The notes beneath the pieces were generated by a model, which was not told the DNA's origin, did no database searches, and worked only from the letters and a program-made list of their open reading frames with translations. A stretch of 44,351 bases of DNA from VFKU01 sp964620045 (lineage in GTDB: Bacteria; Hydrogenedentota; Hydrogenedentia; Hydrogenedentales; GCA-2746185), in contig CAZUJL010000029.1 of the NCBI GenBank assembly GCA_964620045.1, positions 1-44,351 on the forward strand. The letters run 5' to 3'. Shown here one piece after another: positions 18,089 to 26,388 of the stretch. The position numbers and the translations under genes were made by a program. How positions within the stretch are numbered: the first letter of the stretch is position 1; the number at the start of each line of letters is the position of its first letter.

Positions 18089-18339
18089 GACAGGGACTGA
18101 CTGCGAATCGGCACAGTTCAAAGACTCCCTTCTGTGGCGAAACGAGTGCAAATGCATGGCGAATGAACGCGAAACGATCGCGATTCGTAGTCTGTCCCGG
18201 GTCCGTAAATGCGAAAATCCAGACTGGGGACAGACTACGAATTGCCGGGCTCGCACGAAATACAAAGCACCCGATGGAGAGTGTTGCGGCGTAATTTAAT
18301 CTCGCGCGTGATGGCAATTCGCAGTCAGTCCCCTGTGTC
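18089..18339. repeat. Nested inverted-repeat island, four copies of a 20-bp unit
   Basis: The 335 bp gap before lpxA holds four copies of the unit GGCAATTCGYAGTCWGTCCC in alternating orientation: 18089-18111 (reverse), 18181-18199 (forward), 18226-18246 (reverse) and 18313-18339 (forward). The inner pair forms a perfect 15-bp stem (18184-18198 with 18227-18241). The outer pair (GACTGACTGCGAAT with ATTCGCAGTCAGTC) can form a second stem around it. This layout resembles REP-type palindromes mobilised by REP-associated tyrosine transposases, but no such transposase is in the window. Confidence 0.85.
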
Positions 18340-18420
18340 ATCTTGAATTCGTTTGTAGTGTGTGTTATCCCTGTGCTCCATCCTGAACACTTTTCCGTGC
18401 GGCGGCGGTATTAGGGGCGC

Positions 18421-19209
18421 ATGAACATACATTCGATGGCCATTGTGCATCCGGACGCGGAACTTGCCGCGGACGTGGAGGTGCAGGCCTTTAGCATCAT
18501 TGGTCCCCGCGTGAAAATTGGCAAAGGGACTGTCGTCGGCCCGCACTGCGTTATTGATGGGGACACCGAAATCGGCGAGAACAACCGCTTTTCGTCGGGC
18601 GCGCAGGTCGGCATTCCCACCCAGGATTTGAAGCACGACAAGACCCTCATCGGCAAGACGCGCATCGGCAACGGGAACGTCATCCGTGAATTCGCCACGA
18701 TCACGGCGAGCACGGTGCCGACGAAAGAACAGGCCGACCGCGTAACCTCGCTGGGCGACGACAACCTCGTCATGACCTATGTGCACATCGGGCACGACTG
18801 CCATGTGGGTAACGGAGTCATTCTGGCGAGTTATTGCGCGCTGGCCGGGCATGTGGACGTGCATGATTTCGCCAATATCGCCGGCATGGCCGCCTGCCAC
18901 CAGGACGTGCGCGTGGGCGCGTATACCTTCGTGGGCGGGATGTCGCGCGTGACCATGGATTGCGCGCCGTATATGATTACGGCGGGGAATCCCCCGCGCT
19001 GCGCGGGGCCGAATCTGGTGGGGCTGGAGCGGCGCGGGTTTTCGCCGGAAGCGCGGGCGCGGGTGAAAGAGTTGCACCGCATCATGTTCCGCGCGAAGCT
19101 GAACACGACGCAGGCGCTGGCGGAGATCGAACGTTCCGTGGACGCCTCGTCCGAGCGCGAGTATTTCGTCGAGTTCGTAAAAGGTTCGACGCGCGGCGTC
19201 ACGAAGTAG
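18421..19209 (+). CDS. lpxA: UDP-N-acetylglucosamine O-acyltransferase (lipid A, first step)
   Basis: The 262-residue product is a left-handed beta-helix built of hexapeptide repeats (IGPRVKIGKGTVVGPHCVIDG and on), the usual LpxA length. The catalytic-histidine region is YVHIGHDCHVGN near residues 120-131. The C-terminal helical part (NLVGLERRGFSPEARARVKELHR) is LpxA-specific, separating it from LpxD. It moves a 3-hydroxyacyl chain from ACP to UDP-GlcNAc in the cytoplasm. It heads a same-strand run with lpxB and polA. LpxC, LpxD and FabZ are not in the window. Confidence 0.96.
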   Translation: MNIHSMAIVHPDAELAADVEVQAFSIIGPRVKIGKGTVVGPHCVIDGDTEIGENNRFSSGAQVGIPTQDLKHDKTLIGKTRIGNGNVIREFATITASTVPTKEQADRVTSLGDDNLVMTYVHIGHDCHVGNGVILASYCALAGHVDVHDFANIAGMAACHQDVRVGAYTFVGGMSRVTMDCAPYMITAGNPPRCAGPNLVGLERRGFSPEARARVKELHRIMFRAKLNTTQALAEIERSVDASSEREYFVEFVKGSTRGVTK

Positions 19210-19294
19210 TCCGCATTCGGCACGTGGCCGGGTGTTGGTTGCGTATATACCCTCCGGGATTTCATTCAACCGTGCATCGTGTGATCGGGCGGGC

Positions 19295-20416
19295 ATGAAG
19301 CTGTTTTTCGTGGCGGGAGAGTCGTCGGGCGACATGCACGGCGCCAACCTCATCCGCGCGCTGAAGGCGCTGGATCCGGCCGTGGAATGCGAAGGCCTGG
19401 GCGGCCCGCGAATGCAACAAGCCGGCATGGTATTAAGGCATGATCTCGCGAGCCGGGGGATCATGGGCTTCGTCGAGGTCGTGCGGTCGCTGGGCTATAT
19501 CAAGCGGCACTTCGACGACACGCTGGCGCGGCTGGCCGAATGGAACCCGGACGCGCTCGTGTTGATTGATTATCCGGGCTTCAACCTGCGGCTGGCGCAG
19601 CGGGCCCAGGCGCTGGGGATCAAGGTGGTCTTTTACATCAGTCCGCAGATTTGGGCGTGGAAGGCCGGGCGCATCAAGACGATCAAGGAATGCGTGGACA
19701 GGATGCTCGTGATCCTGCCGTTTGAAAAAGCGATTTACGACAAGGCGCAGGTGGCCTGCGACTACGTGGGCCACCCCCTGCTCGACCAGATCGCGCAAAC
19801 GCAGATTTCGGATAATTACGCCGGCGGCCGAGTGATTGGCGTGTTGCCGGGCAGCCGCAATATGGAAATCGAGCGCGTGCTGCCCGTGATGCTGGACGTC
19901 GCGCGCGAACTGCGCACGCGCTGGCCGGATCTGCGGTTCGTGGCGCCGTGCGTCGATGCTGAGCGCGAAGCGCAGGTGCGCGCGGTGGCGGGCGAGTTCC
20001 CGCTGGAGACCGTGGTCGGCGGCATGTACGACGTGCTGCGCGCGGCACGGTTCTGCATGGTGTGCTCGGGCACGGCCACGCTGGAGACGGCGTTGTTCCA
20101 GGTGCCGATGGTGGTGCTGTACCGCGCGAACGCGATCTCGATGTGGATCGGGCGGCGCGTGGTGGGCAACCGGCTCGTGGGCATTTCGCTGGTGAACATT
20201 CTGGCGAACCGGCGCGTGGTGCCGGAGTTTTTGCAGGAAGAAGCCACCTTGGAAAATATTCTGCCGCGCGCGGCGGAGCTGGTGGACGACACGCCGGCGC
20301 GCGAAGAAATGCTGCGGGAGTTGGCGGCGATTCGCGGCTTGCTGAAACCGGGCGCGAGCGTGGCCGCGGCGAAGTCTGTATTGGAAGTGGCCGAAGGAGT
20401 GGCGCATGGCGGGTAA
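19295..20416 (+). CDS. lpxB: Lipid A disaccharide synthase
   Basis: The ATG at 19295 gives 373 residues, close to the family norm; the longer frame from 19232 adds an unconserved leader. Diagnostic motifs are FFVAGESSGDMHGANLI at the N-terminus, GLGGPRMQQAG, the ISPQIWAWKAGR segment, VGHPLLD and LPGSRNMEIE, and near the end CSGTATLETAL. It is a GT19 enzyme that joins UDP-2,3-diacyl-GlcN to lipid X at the inner membrane. It overlaps polA by 11 bp, so polA is likely translated by coupling. Confidence 0.97.
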   Translation: MKLFFVAGESSGDMHGANLIRALKALDPAVECEGLGGPRMQQAGMVLRHDLASRGIMGFVEVVRSLGYIKRHFDDTLARLAEWNPDALVLIDYPGFNLRLAQRAQALGIKVVFYISPQIWAWKAGRIKTIKECVDRMLVILPFEKAIYDKAQVACDYVGHPLLDQIAQTQISDNYAGGRVIGVLPGSRNMEIERVLPVMLDVARELRTRWPDLRFVAPCVDAEREAQVRAVAGEFPLETVVGGMYDVLRAARFCMVCSGTATLETALFQVPMVVLYRANAISMWIGRRVVGNRLVGISLVNILANRRVVPEFLQEEATLENILPRAAELVDDTPAREEMLRELAAIRGLLKPGASVAAAKSVLEVAEGVAHGG

Positions 20417-23162
20417 GAAAAAGAAAACGGATCAGCCGACCGCAACGGCGGCTCCTTCCTCGCTCGCCGGCGGGAAGCTGTACGTGATCGACGGCATGGC
20501 CTACGCCTTCCGCTCCTACTTCGCGATCCGCAATCTGCGCGACTCGGCCGGACGTCCCGTCAACGCCGTGTTCGGGTTCGCGCGGATGCTGCTGAAAATT
20601 ATCCGCGAACATAACCCCTCCCACATCGTCGTGGTGTTCGATGCGCCAGGCAAAACCTTCCGCGACGACCGCTATGCCGAGTACAAGGCCCACCGCGAAG
20701 ACACGCCGTCGGACCTGATCGAGCAGTTCCCAAAAATCGACGAGGTCATCGCGGCCTTTGATGTACCCATCATCCGCGTGCCGGGCGTGGAAGCCGACGA
20801 CGTGCTGGCCACGCTGGCCTGCGAAGCGGCGGCCGCAGGCATGGAGCCGGTGTTGATCTCCGGAGACAAAGACATCCAGCAAGTGGTCAGCGCGACCGTC
20901 AAAATTTTCGACCCGAGCAAAGGCGACAACGGCATCTGGATCGGGCCGAACGAAGTGAAGGAACGCTTCGGCGCGCTGCCGCCGTGGGGCGTGATCGATG
21001 CACTGGCCCTGATGGGCGACGCCGTGGACAACGTGCCGGGCGTGAAGGGCATCGGCGAAAAGACCGCCAAGACGCTGATCGAAAAATACGGCAACCTCGA
21101 CGGCATTTACGAACACATTGAAGAACTGAAAGGTAAGCAGAAGGAAAACCTGATCGCGGAGAAAGACAACGCGTATCTCAGCCGCGAATTGATCACGCTG
21201 AAATGCGACGTAACCTTCGACCACTCGCTCGACGACTACGCCCGGCGGGAATTAAACCGCGCGAAGCTCGCGGAGACCTTCGCGAAGTTCGAGTTCCGCG
21301 CGCTGACGCAGGAATTCCTCGACGAAGCGCCCGAGGCGCAGGAAACGCTCGACTACATCCTCGTGACCGACAAAAAGATGCTCGCGAAAGCCGTCGGCGA
21401 GATGAAAAAATCCGGCGTATTCGCCGTGGACACCGAGACCACGTCTGAATTCCCGGTGCTTGCGGAGCTGGTCGGCATTTCGCTCTGCTGTCAGGATCAG
21501 AAGGCCTATTACATTCCCGTCGGCCACACCGACCCCGGCTTGCTCGGCGGCATGGCGACGGCGGGGCAGCTTCCCAAGGAAGAAGTACTGGCCGCGTTAA
21601 AGCCGCTGTTGGCCGACGAGAAAATCCCGAAAATTGGCCACAATATTAAGTATGACTACATACTTTTGACCCAAGCCGGCGCCGAGATTCGCGGCATCAC
21701 CATGGACACGATGCTGGCCTCGTACTTGACTGACCCAAGTCGGCTCCGGCATAATCTTAATGAAGTAAGCCTCAAACACCTCAAGCGCAAGACCATCCCC
21801 ATCACCGACCTTATCGGCACGGGATCCCAGGCAATCACGTTCGACCAGGTACCGCTGGAAACTGCGTGTACCTATGCCGCCGAAGACGCGGACGTAACGT
21901 GGCGCCTGTCGAAGATTTTCCAGACCATCCTCCGGGAGCGGGAACTGGAATCCCTGTTCAACGAAGTTGAACTCCCGCTGATCGGCGTGCTGGCCCGCAT
22001 GGAAATGGCGGGCATCGCGATCGATCCGGCGGTTTTCGAGGGCCTGAAGAAAGAAATTGAAAGTCGCTTGGGCGCGCTGGAGCGCGAAATACAAGAAATG
22101 GCCGGGGGGCCATTCCAGATTAACTCCCCCAAACAGTTGCAGAAAGTACTGTTCGAAGACCTGGGTCTGCGCTCCGTAAAAAAGACGAAGACCGGGCTCT
22201 CAACAGATGTGGACGTGCTCGAGGAGCTGGCGAAGGAACATCCGTTGCCGGCGAAGATCCTGGAGTTTCGCACGCTGGACAAGCTGCGCGGGACGTATGT
22301 GTCCGCGCTGCCGAAGCTGGTGAATCCGAAAACAAAACGGATTCACACCTGCTTCAACCAGGCCGTGGCGGCGACGGGACGCCTCTCGAGCAGCGACCCA
22401 AATTTGCAGAACATACCGATTCGCACGGAAATGGGCAGGCGGATCCGCGAGGGCTTCGTGCCCGGCGGGCCAGGCTTACGGCTAATTTCGGCGGATTACT
22501 CCCAAATTGAATTGAGGATTTTGGCGGAAGTCTCGGGCGACGAAGCGTTGCGCGAGGCCTTCCGCAAGGACCTGGATGTGCACCGGGACACGGCCGCGCG
22601 CGTGTTTGGCGTGAAGCCGGAGAAGGTGGACGCCGAAATGCGCCGGCAAGCCAAGGCAGTGAACTTCGGCGTCATCTACGGCATCAGCGCGTTCGGGTTG
22701 TCGAACAACATCGGCGTGAGCCGGAGCGATGCGCAGAAGTTTATCGACAACTACTTCGCGCAATATCCGGATGTGAAGGCGTGGCTCGATCGGACCATCG
22801 AGGAAGCGCGCGTGAATGGGTACGTGAAGACGTTGATGGGCCGGCGGCGGTATCTTCCGGAGATCACGGCGTCGGATCGGAACACGCGGATGGCGGCGGA
22901 ACGCATGGCGGTGAACGCGCCCGTGCAAGGCACGGCGGCGGACGTCATTAAAGTGGCGATGATCAGGCTCGACAAGGCGCTGCAGGGCACCCGATCGCGG
23001 TTGCTGTTGCAGGTGCACGACGAGTTGCTGGTGGAGTCGCCGGCGGAAGACGCCGAGGGTGTGGCGAAACAGATGAAGGAAATCATGGAGGGCGCGATGA
23101 CGCTGGACGTACCACTCAAAGTGGACGTCGGCCTCGGCAAGAACTGGTCGGAAATTCATTAG
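20406..23162 (+). CDS. polA: DNA polymerase I
   Basis: The 918-residue product has all three modules. The 5'-3' exonuclease/flap nuclease spans about 25-310, with VVVFDAPGKTFRDDRY, DDVLA and SGDKDIQQV. The 3'-5' proofreading exonuclease spans about 325-510 and keeps its catalytic acids (D342 and E344 in AVDTETTS, later GHNIKYDY and AAEDADVTW). The family A polymerase domain has motif A DYSQIELRI (D697), motif B RRQAKAVNFGVIYG and motif C QVHDELLVE (D872). Many bacterial Pol I enzymes have lost proofreading; here it looks active. A lysine-rich tag of about 20 residues precedes the nuclease. It starts inside lpxB. Confidence 0.98.
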   Translation: MAGKKKKTDQPTATAAPSSLAGGKLYVIDGMAYAFRSYFAIRNLRDSAGRPVNAVFGFARMLLKIIREHNPSHIVVVFDAPGKTFRDDRYAEYKAHREDTPSDLIEQFPKIDEVIAAFDVPIIRVPGVEADDVLATLACEAAAAGMEPVLISGDKDIQQVVSATVKIFDPSKGDNGIWIGPNEVKERFGALPPWGVIDALALMGDAVDNVPGVKGIGEKTAKTLIEKYGNLDGIYEHIEELKGKQKENLIAEKDNAYLSRELITLKCDVTFDHSLDDYARRELNRAKLAETFAKFEFRALTQEFLDEAPEAQETLDYILVTDKKMLAKAVGEMKKSGVFAVDTETTSEFPVLAELVGISLCCQDQKAYYIPVGHTDPGLLGGMATAGQLPKEEVLAALKPLLADEKIPKIGHNIKYDYILLTQAGAEIRGITMDTMLASYLTDPSRLRHNLNEVSLKHLKRKTIPITDLIGTGSQAITFDQVPLETACTYAAEDADVTWRLSKIFQTILRERELESLFNEVELPLIGVLARMEMAGIAIDPAVFEGLKKEIESRLGALEREIQEMAGGPFQINSPKQLQKVLFEDLGLRSVKKTKTGLSTDVDVLEELAKEHPLPAKILEFRTLDKLRGTYVSALPKLVNPKTKRIHTCFNQAVAATGRLSSSDPNLQNIPIRTEMGRRIREGFVPGGPGLRLISADYSQIELRILAEVSGDEALREAFRKDLDVHRDTAARVFGVKPEKVDAEMRRQAKAVNFGVIYGISAFGLSNNIGVSRSDAQKFIDNYFAQYPDVKAWLDRTIEEARVNGYVKTLMGRRRYLPEITASDRNTRMAAERMAVNAPVQGTAADVIKVAMIRLDKALQGTRSRLLLQVHDELLVESPAEDAEGVAKQMKEIMEGAMTLDVPLKVDVGLGKNWSEIH

Positions 23163-23245
23163 ACCGGCAATCAACCCGGCTTTGAGCCGGAAACAATACA
23201 TACAACCGAAACAACTCAACCCGAATACGAAGTACGAGGGGACGC

Positions 23246-24712
23246 ATGACAGAAAAAGGCGGTCAAGAACAAAACCGGCATAAACACCGGCCACAAGGAC
23301 GGCGCCCGGGCGGTCAACGCCCGAACAACCGGCCGAATAACGGCGGCGGCAACGGCGGTCCGCCGCGGCGGCACGAGAACGATCGGCCGCGACAAGACGC
23401 CGAAGGACAAGGAAACGTGGAAGCACAAGAAGAATTTAGCGGGGGTGAATCGGGCGGCCCAGAGCTCTCGATCACCGACCTGAAGAACATGAGCATGACC
23501 GAGTTGACCACGATGGCGCGGGAACTCGGCGACGAAAACATCGGGCTCAAGAAGCAGGACCTGATCTTCTGGATCCTGCAGCAGAGCATCGTGAAGGCCG
23601 GCTCGATCTACGGCGAAGGCACGCTGGAAATCCTGCCGGACGGCTTCGGATTCCTCCGCTCGCCGGACTACTCGTACATGCCCGGGCCGGACGACATTTA
23701 CGTATCGCCGAGCCAGATCCGGAAGTTTGGCCTGCGCACGGGCGACACCGTGCAGGGCCATGTGCGCCCGCCGAAGGAAGGCGAACGCTACTTCGCGCTG
23801 CTGAAAGTGGAAGCGGTGAACTTCGAGAGTCCGCAGGTTGCCAAGGAGCGCATCCTGTTCGACAACCTCACGCCGCTGCATCCGAACGAGCGCATCAAGC
23901 TTGAAACGACGCCGAAAGAGGTCGCGATGCGCATCATCGACCTCATCTGCCCGATTGGTAAAGGGCAGCGCGGTCTGATCGTTGCGGCGCCGTTCACCGG
24001 CAAAACCGTGACGCTGCAAAAGATCGCGAACAGCATCAGCGTGAATCACCCGGAAGTGACGGTGATCGTGTTGCTGATCGACGAACGTCCGGAAGAAGTG
24101 ACCGAAATGAAGCGCTCGGTGAAGGGCGAAGTCATAGCATCGACCTTCGACGAGCCGCCCGAGAGACATGTGCAGGTTGCCGAGATGGTGCTCGAAAAGG
24201 CCAAGCGCCTGGTCGAACACAAGCGCGACGTGGTCATCCTGCTGGACTCGATGACGCGCCTGGCGCGCGCCTACAACCTCATCGTGCCGTCAAGCGGCAA
24301 GGTGTTGTCGGGCGGTATCGACTCGAACGCGTTGCAGCGCCCGAAGCGGTTCTTCGGCGCGGCGCGCAATATCGAGGAAGGCGGCAGCCTCACGATCATG
24401 TCGACGGCGCTGGTGGAAACCGGCAGCCGCATGGACGAAGTCATCTTCGAAGAGTTCAAGGGCACGGGCAACATGGAATTGCACCTTGAGCGCAAGCTGA
24501 TGGAAAAGCGTACCTTCCCGGCATTCAACGTGCAGCGGTCGCGCACGCGCAAGGAAGAGCTGCTGCTGCCGCAGGAAGACCTGCAGCGGATTTGGCTCCT
24601 GATCAAGGTGCTCAGCCCGCTCGACGTGGCGGAAGCGACGCAGCTCCTGATCGAGAAGCTCGAAAAGACCAAGACCAACAAGGACTTCTTGGACCTGATG
24701 CAGAAAATGTAA
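23246..24712 (+). CDS. rho: Transcription termination factor Rho
   Basis: The 488-residue product is longer than E. coli Rho (419). Residues 1-75 are a disordered Arg/Asn/Gly/Gln-rich extension (RPGGQRPNNRPNNGGGNGG). Then come the N-terminal helical domain (LSITDLKNMSMTELTTMAREL) and the RNA-binding cold-shock domain (LEILPDGFGFLRSPDYSYMPGPDDIYVSPSQIR). The ATPase follows, with Walker A APFTGKT (K253), Walker B VVILLDSMTRLARAYN and the Q/R-loop region VLSGGIDSNALQ. The loop APFTGKT differs from the common PPKAGKT. It follows polA by 83 bp, a spacer holding a small hairpin (23176-23190) without a T-run. Confidence 0.97.
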   Translation: MTEKGGQEQNRHKHRPQGRRPGGQRPNNRPNNGGGNGGPPRRHENDRPRQDAEGQGNVEAQEEFSGGESGGPELSITDLKNMSMTELTTMARELGDENIGLKKQDLIFWILQQSIVKAGSIYGEGTLEILPDGFGFLRSPDYSYMPGPDDIYVSPSQIRKFGLRTGDTVQGHVRPPKEGERYFALLKVEAVNFESPQVAKERILFDNLTPLHPNERIKLETTPKEVAMRIIDLICPIGKGQRGLIVAAPFTGKTVTLQKIANSISVNHPEVTVIVLLIDERPEEVTEMKRSVKGEVIASTFDEPPERHVQVAEMVLEKAKRLVEHKRDVVILLDSMTRLARAYNLIVPSSGKVLSGGIDSNALQRPKRFFGAARNIEEGGSLTIMSTALVETGSRMDEVIFEEFKGTGNMELHLERKLMEKRTFPAFNVQRSRTRKEELLLPQEDLQRIWLLIKVLSPLDVAEATQLLIEKLEKTKTNKDFLDLMQKM

Positions 24713-24749
24713 CCGTGGCGCCGCCTTCCAGGCGGCCTGAAGAATTGCC

Positions 24750-24786
24750 GGCCGGGTTCCGCGAGGAACCGGGCCGATTCTTTTTC
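24750..24786 (+). terminator. Rho-independent terminator after rho
   Basis: The stem GGCCGGGTTCC / GGAACCGGGCC (24750-24760 region with 24765-24775) has one internal mismatch and a GCGA loop, and is followed by GATTCTTTTT. It is closely similar to the terminator at 25989-26026. Confidence 0.85.
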
Positions 24787-24806
24787 TGGTGACGCGCCGA
24801 TCGCGA

Positions 24807-25382
24807 TTATTTCTTCCGGTGTGGCGCACGGTGCCTGGGTCGACGTAACACCGTCGAGTACCCTTCGAGTGCCGACCTGACCGTGCTACTCATGCCCAGG
24901 GTGTCAAGCAGCACGAGCCCTTCGAGCGTCGCCAATACAAGCGAGGCTTGCGATTCGCGCTCGTCCTCCCGCCGGACAATCAGCAGCGAAGCCACCCACC
25001 GATGGAAACCACTCATGATTTGTTTGGCTATGCTGCGCGAGAGTTCGTCGTGCGTCGCGCGCGCGGCAAGCTCCAGCCACAACTGCAGGTACGGCCGGAC
25101 GCGGGTATCGTTCAGGAGGCCGCCAAGCATCGGCAACAACCGACCGACGGGTTGGGGCTCCAGGCCCGCCTGATGCAGGAGCGCCTGCAGTCGCTCGGAT
25201 ACTCGCATTAGAACAGCCGTAAGCAAATCCGCCTTGTCCGAAAAATAATGAAGCAGCATGCGATCGCTCGTTCCGGCGGCCGCGGCCAGCGGACGCAGGC
25301 TCGCCGTATGCAGACCGTGTGCGAGCACGTGGTCGGCAAGCGTTTCCACGAGTTTTTCACGCTTGGTTTTGGCCGATTTCAC
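24807..25382 (-). CDS. TetR family transcriptional repressor
   Basis: The 191-residue product starts MKSAKTKREKLVETLADHV and has the TetR helix-turn-helix at about 25-50 (TASLRPLAAAAGTSDRMLLHYFSDKADLL). The ligand-binding C-terminal domain is about 130 residues, of the usual length. It is divergent from a small membrane protein gene at 25470. Two palindromes lie between them (25407-25445), so the protein probably represses itself and the neighbour until a ligand releases it. The ligand is unknown. Confidence 0.92.
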   Translation of the reverse strand: MKSAKTKREKLVETLADHVLAHGLHTASLRPLAAAAGTSDRMLLHYFSDKADLLTAVLMRVSERLQALLHQAGLEPQPVGRLLPMLGGLLNDTRVRPYLQLWLELAARATHDELSRSIAKQIMSGFHRWVASLLIVRREDERESQASLVLATLEGLVLLDTLGMSSTVRSALEGYSTVLRRPRHRAPHRKK

Positions 25383-25406
25383 GGAAACAATCCAGTTGCA
25401 AACATC

Positions 25407-25445
25407 TGTAGCGATCGCTACACTAAAATGTAGCGGTCGCTACAT
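25407..25445. promoter_or_regulatory. Twin palindromic operators for the TetR regulator
   Basis: Two copies of one palindrome stand side by side in the divergent spacer. TGTAGCGATCGCTACA (25407-25422) is perfect over 16 bp; ATGTAGCGGTCGCTACAT (25428-25445) is perfect apart from its two central bases. Their centres are 22 bp apart, about two helical turns, which would place two dimers on one face. The second site ends 24 bp before the membrane protein ATG, and the first begins 25 bp before the tetR start. Confidence 0.88.
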
Positions 25446-25469
25446 AGCGACGCCTCAAAGGAGATTAGC

Positions 25470-25943
25470 ATGCTCGCCGAAAAAACCAACGCCCCGACCA
25501 GCACCAGTTCTGTCACCATCAACCAAGACCTGCCTCGCTTTTGGCAAAACTGGCTCTACGCCTGGTGCGCGGGTGTCGCGCTATTTGGGCTTGTGCTTGC
25601 CGGCGCGGCCTTCGAAGTCACCAGCGGCCCGACCCGCGCGATCTTCACGCTACTGAACGGGGACCTGGTCGAACTCACCCCCCATCTGCGCTTCAGCACG
25701 GCGTTGCTCGGCGCAATCAGCGTCGGCTGGAGCCTGACCCTGGTGGCCGCGATCGCCGCCGCCATTCGGCTGGGTCGGTCCAGCAGGTCAATCTGGATGA
25801 TGCTGACGGCCTCGGTCGTTGCCTGGTACATAATCGACAGTTCGCTTTCGATTGCCACGGGGTTCGGCCTCAACGCCGTGCCCAATACCGTGCTCGTGGC
25901 CGGTTTTCTGCTGCCCGTGCTGCGGAGTGGCGTGCTTCGCTAG
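25470..25943 (+). CDS. Hypothetical four-helix membrane protein, probable TetR target
   Basis: The 157-residue product has an N-terminal cytoplasmic tail of about 28 residues and four hydrophobic helices (about 30-50, 75-97, 108-127, 133-152). No family is recognised. A consensus ribosome site AAGGAG lies about 9 nt before the ATG, suggesting strong expression once derepressed. The divergent TetR gene and the twin operator next to the start imply control by a small-molecule signal. A terminator follows at 25989. Confidence 0.78.
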   Translation: MLAEKTNAPTSTSSVTINQDLPRFWQNWLYAWCAGVALFGLVLAGAAFEVTSGPTRAIFTLLNGDLVELTPHLRFSTALLGAISVGWSLTLVAAIAAAIRLGRSSRSIWMMLTASVVAWYIIDSSLSIATGFGLNAVPNTVLVAGFLLPVLRSGVLR

Positions 25944-25988
25944 TTGCACTCGGCGCTACAGCATGGAAACGCGATTCGAAAAGAGTGT

Positions 25989-26026
25989 GGCCCGGTTCCC
26001 CCTCGCGGAACCGGGCCGATTTTTTA
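25989..26026 (+). terminator. Rho-independent terminator
   Basis: A perfect 11-bp stem (25989-25999 GGCCCGGTTCC with 26007-26017 GGAACCGGGCC) has a 7-nt loop and is followed by GATTTTTTAT. It ends the membrane protein transcript. Confidence 0.92.
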
Positions 26027-26045
26027 TATCATCCGGCGCGCGTTC

Positions 26046-26354
26046 TGCCGTCCCTCCGGGACTTGTCTTGATGTGGCGGCGAAGACCCACCGCTAAAGCG
26101 GTGGGCTAAAATCTGCCGCCCCTTCGGGGCTGAGAGTCGCATCGCAAAACGTTTCGATGGGCGCAGTATGAAACGTCTCGATGGGCGTAGTATGAAACGT
26201 CCCGATAGACGCAGTATGAAACGTCTCGATGGGCGCAGTATGAAACGTCCCGATAGAAGTTGCATTACAGTCCCGAAGGGACGAAAGAATTTAGCCCAGC
26301 GCTTTAGCGCTGGGTCACAATGCGACCCTCCGTGCGAGTCCCGTAGGGACGACA
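26046..26354. repeat. Composite inverted-repeat element flanking a tandem array
   Basis: Two related arms of about 87 bp face each other (26046-26132 and 26268-26354). Each carries in mirrored order a GTCCC..GGGAC hairpin, a perfect 9-bp hairpin (CCCACCGCT-AA-AGCGGTGGG at 26086-26105; CCCAGCGCT-TT-AGCGCTGGG at 26295-26314) and a CCC-TTC-GGG hairpin. Between them lies the 24-bp tandem array. The 445 bp gap between the membrane protein gene and trpS holds this element plus a terminator and no convincing gene. Confidence 0.85.
26148..26267. repeat. 24-bp tandem repeat, five units
   Basis: Five head-to-tail units of 24 bp start at 26148, 26172, 26196, 26220 and 26244; the fifth diverges in its last third. 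Each begins AACGTYYCGATRGRCG and ends AGTATGA. Units 1, 2 and 4 share GATGGGCG, while 3 and 5 share GATAGA, so two variants alternate. The period is a multiple of three, so an open frame with an MKRLDGRS-type octapeptide repeat appears, but it lacks a ribosome site. Confidence 0.9.
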
Positions 26355-26388
26355 GACGAGTCCAAATCGTGCAAGGAACGCCACACGA

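Noticed and set aside
18089..18339. Structured riboswitch or small RNA before lpxA
   Set aside because: The structure is explained by inverted copies of a repeat unit; no known riboswitch pattern is recognised.
19683..21224. A 513-codon minus-strand frame opposite lpxB/polA
   Set aside because: It is the complement of lpxB and polA coding sequence; composition is shadow-like with no domain.
26148..26267. CRISPR array
   Set aside because: The 24-bp units are directly adjacent with no spacers, and no cas genes are present.
26355..26388. T-box or tryptophan leader for trpS
   Set aside because: Only 34 bp separate the repeat element from the ATG, with no Trp codon run or T-box sequence.
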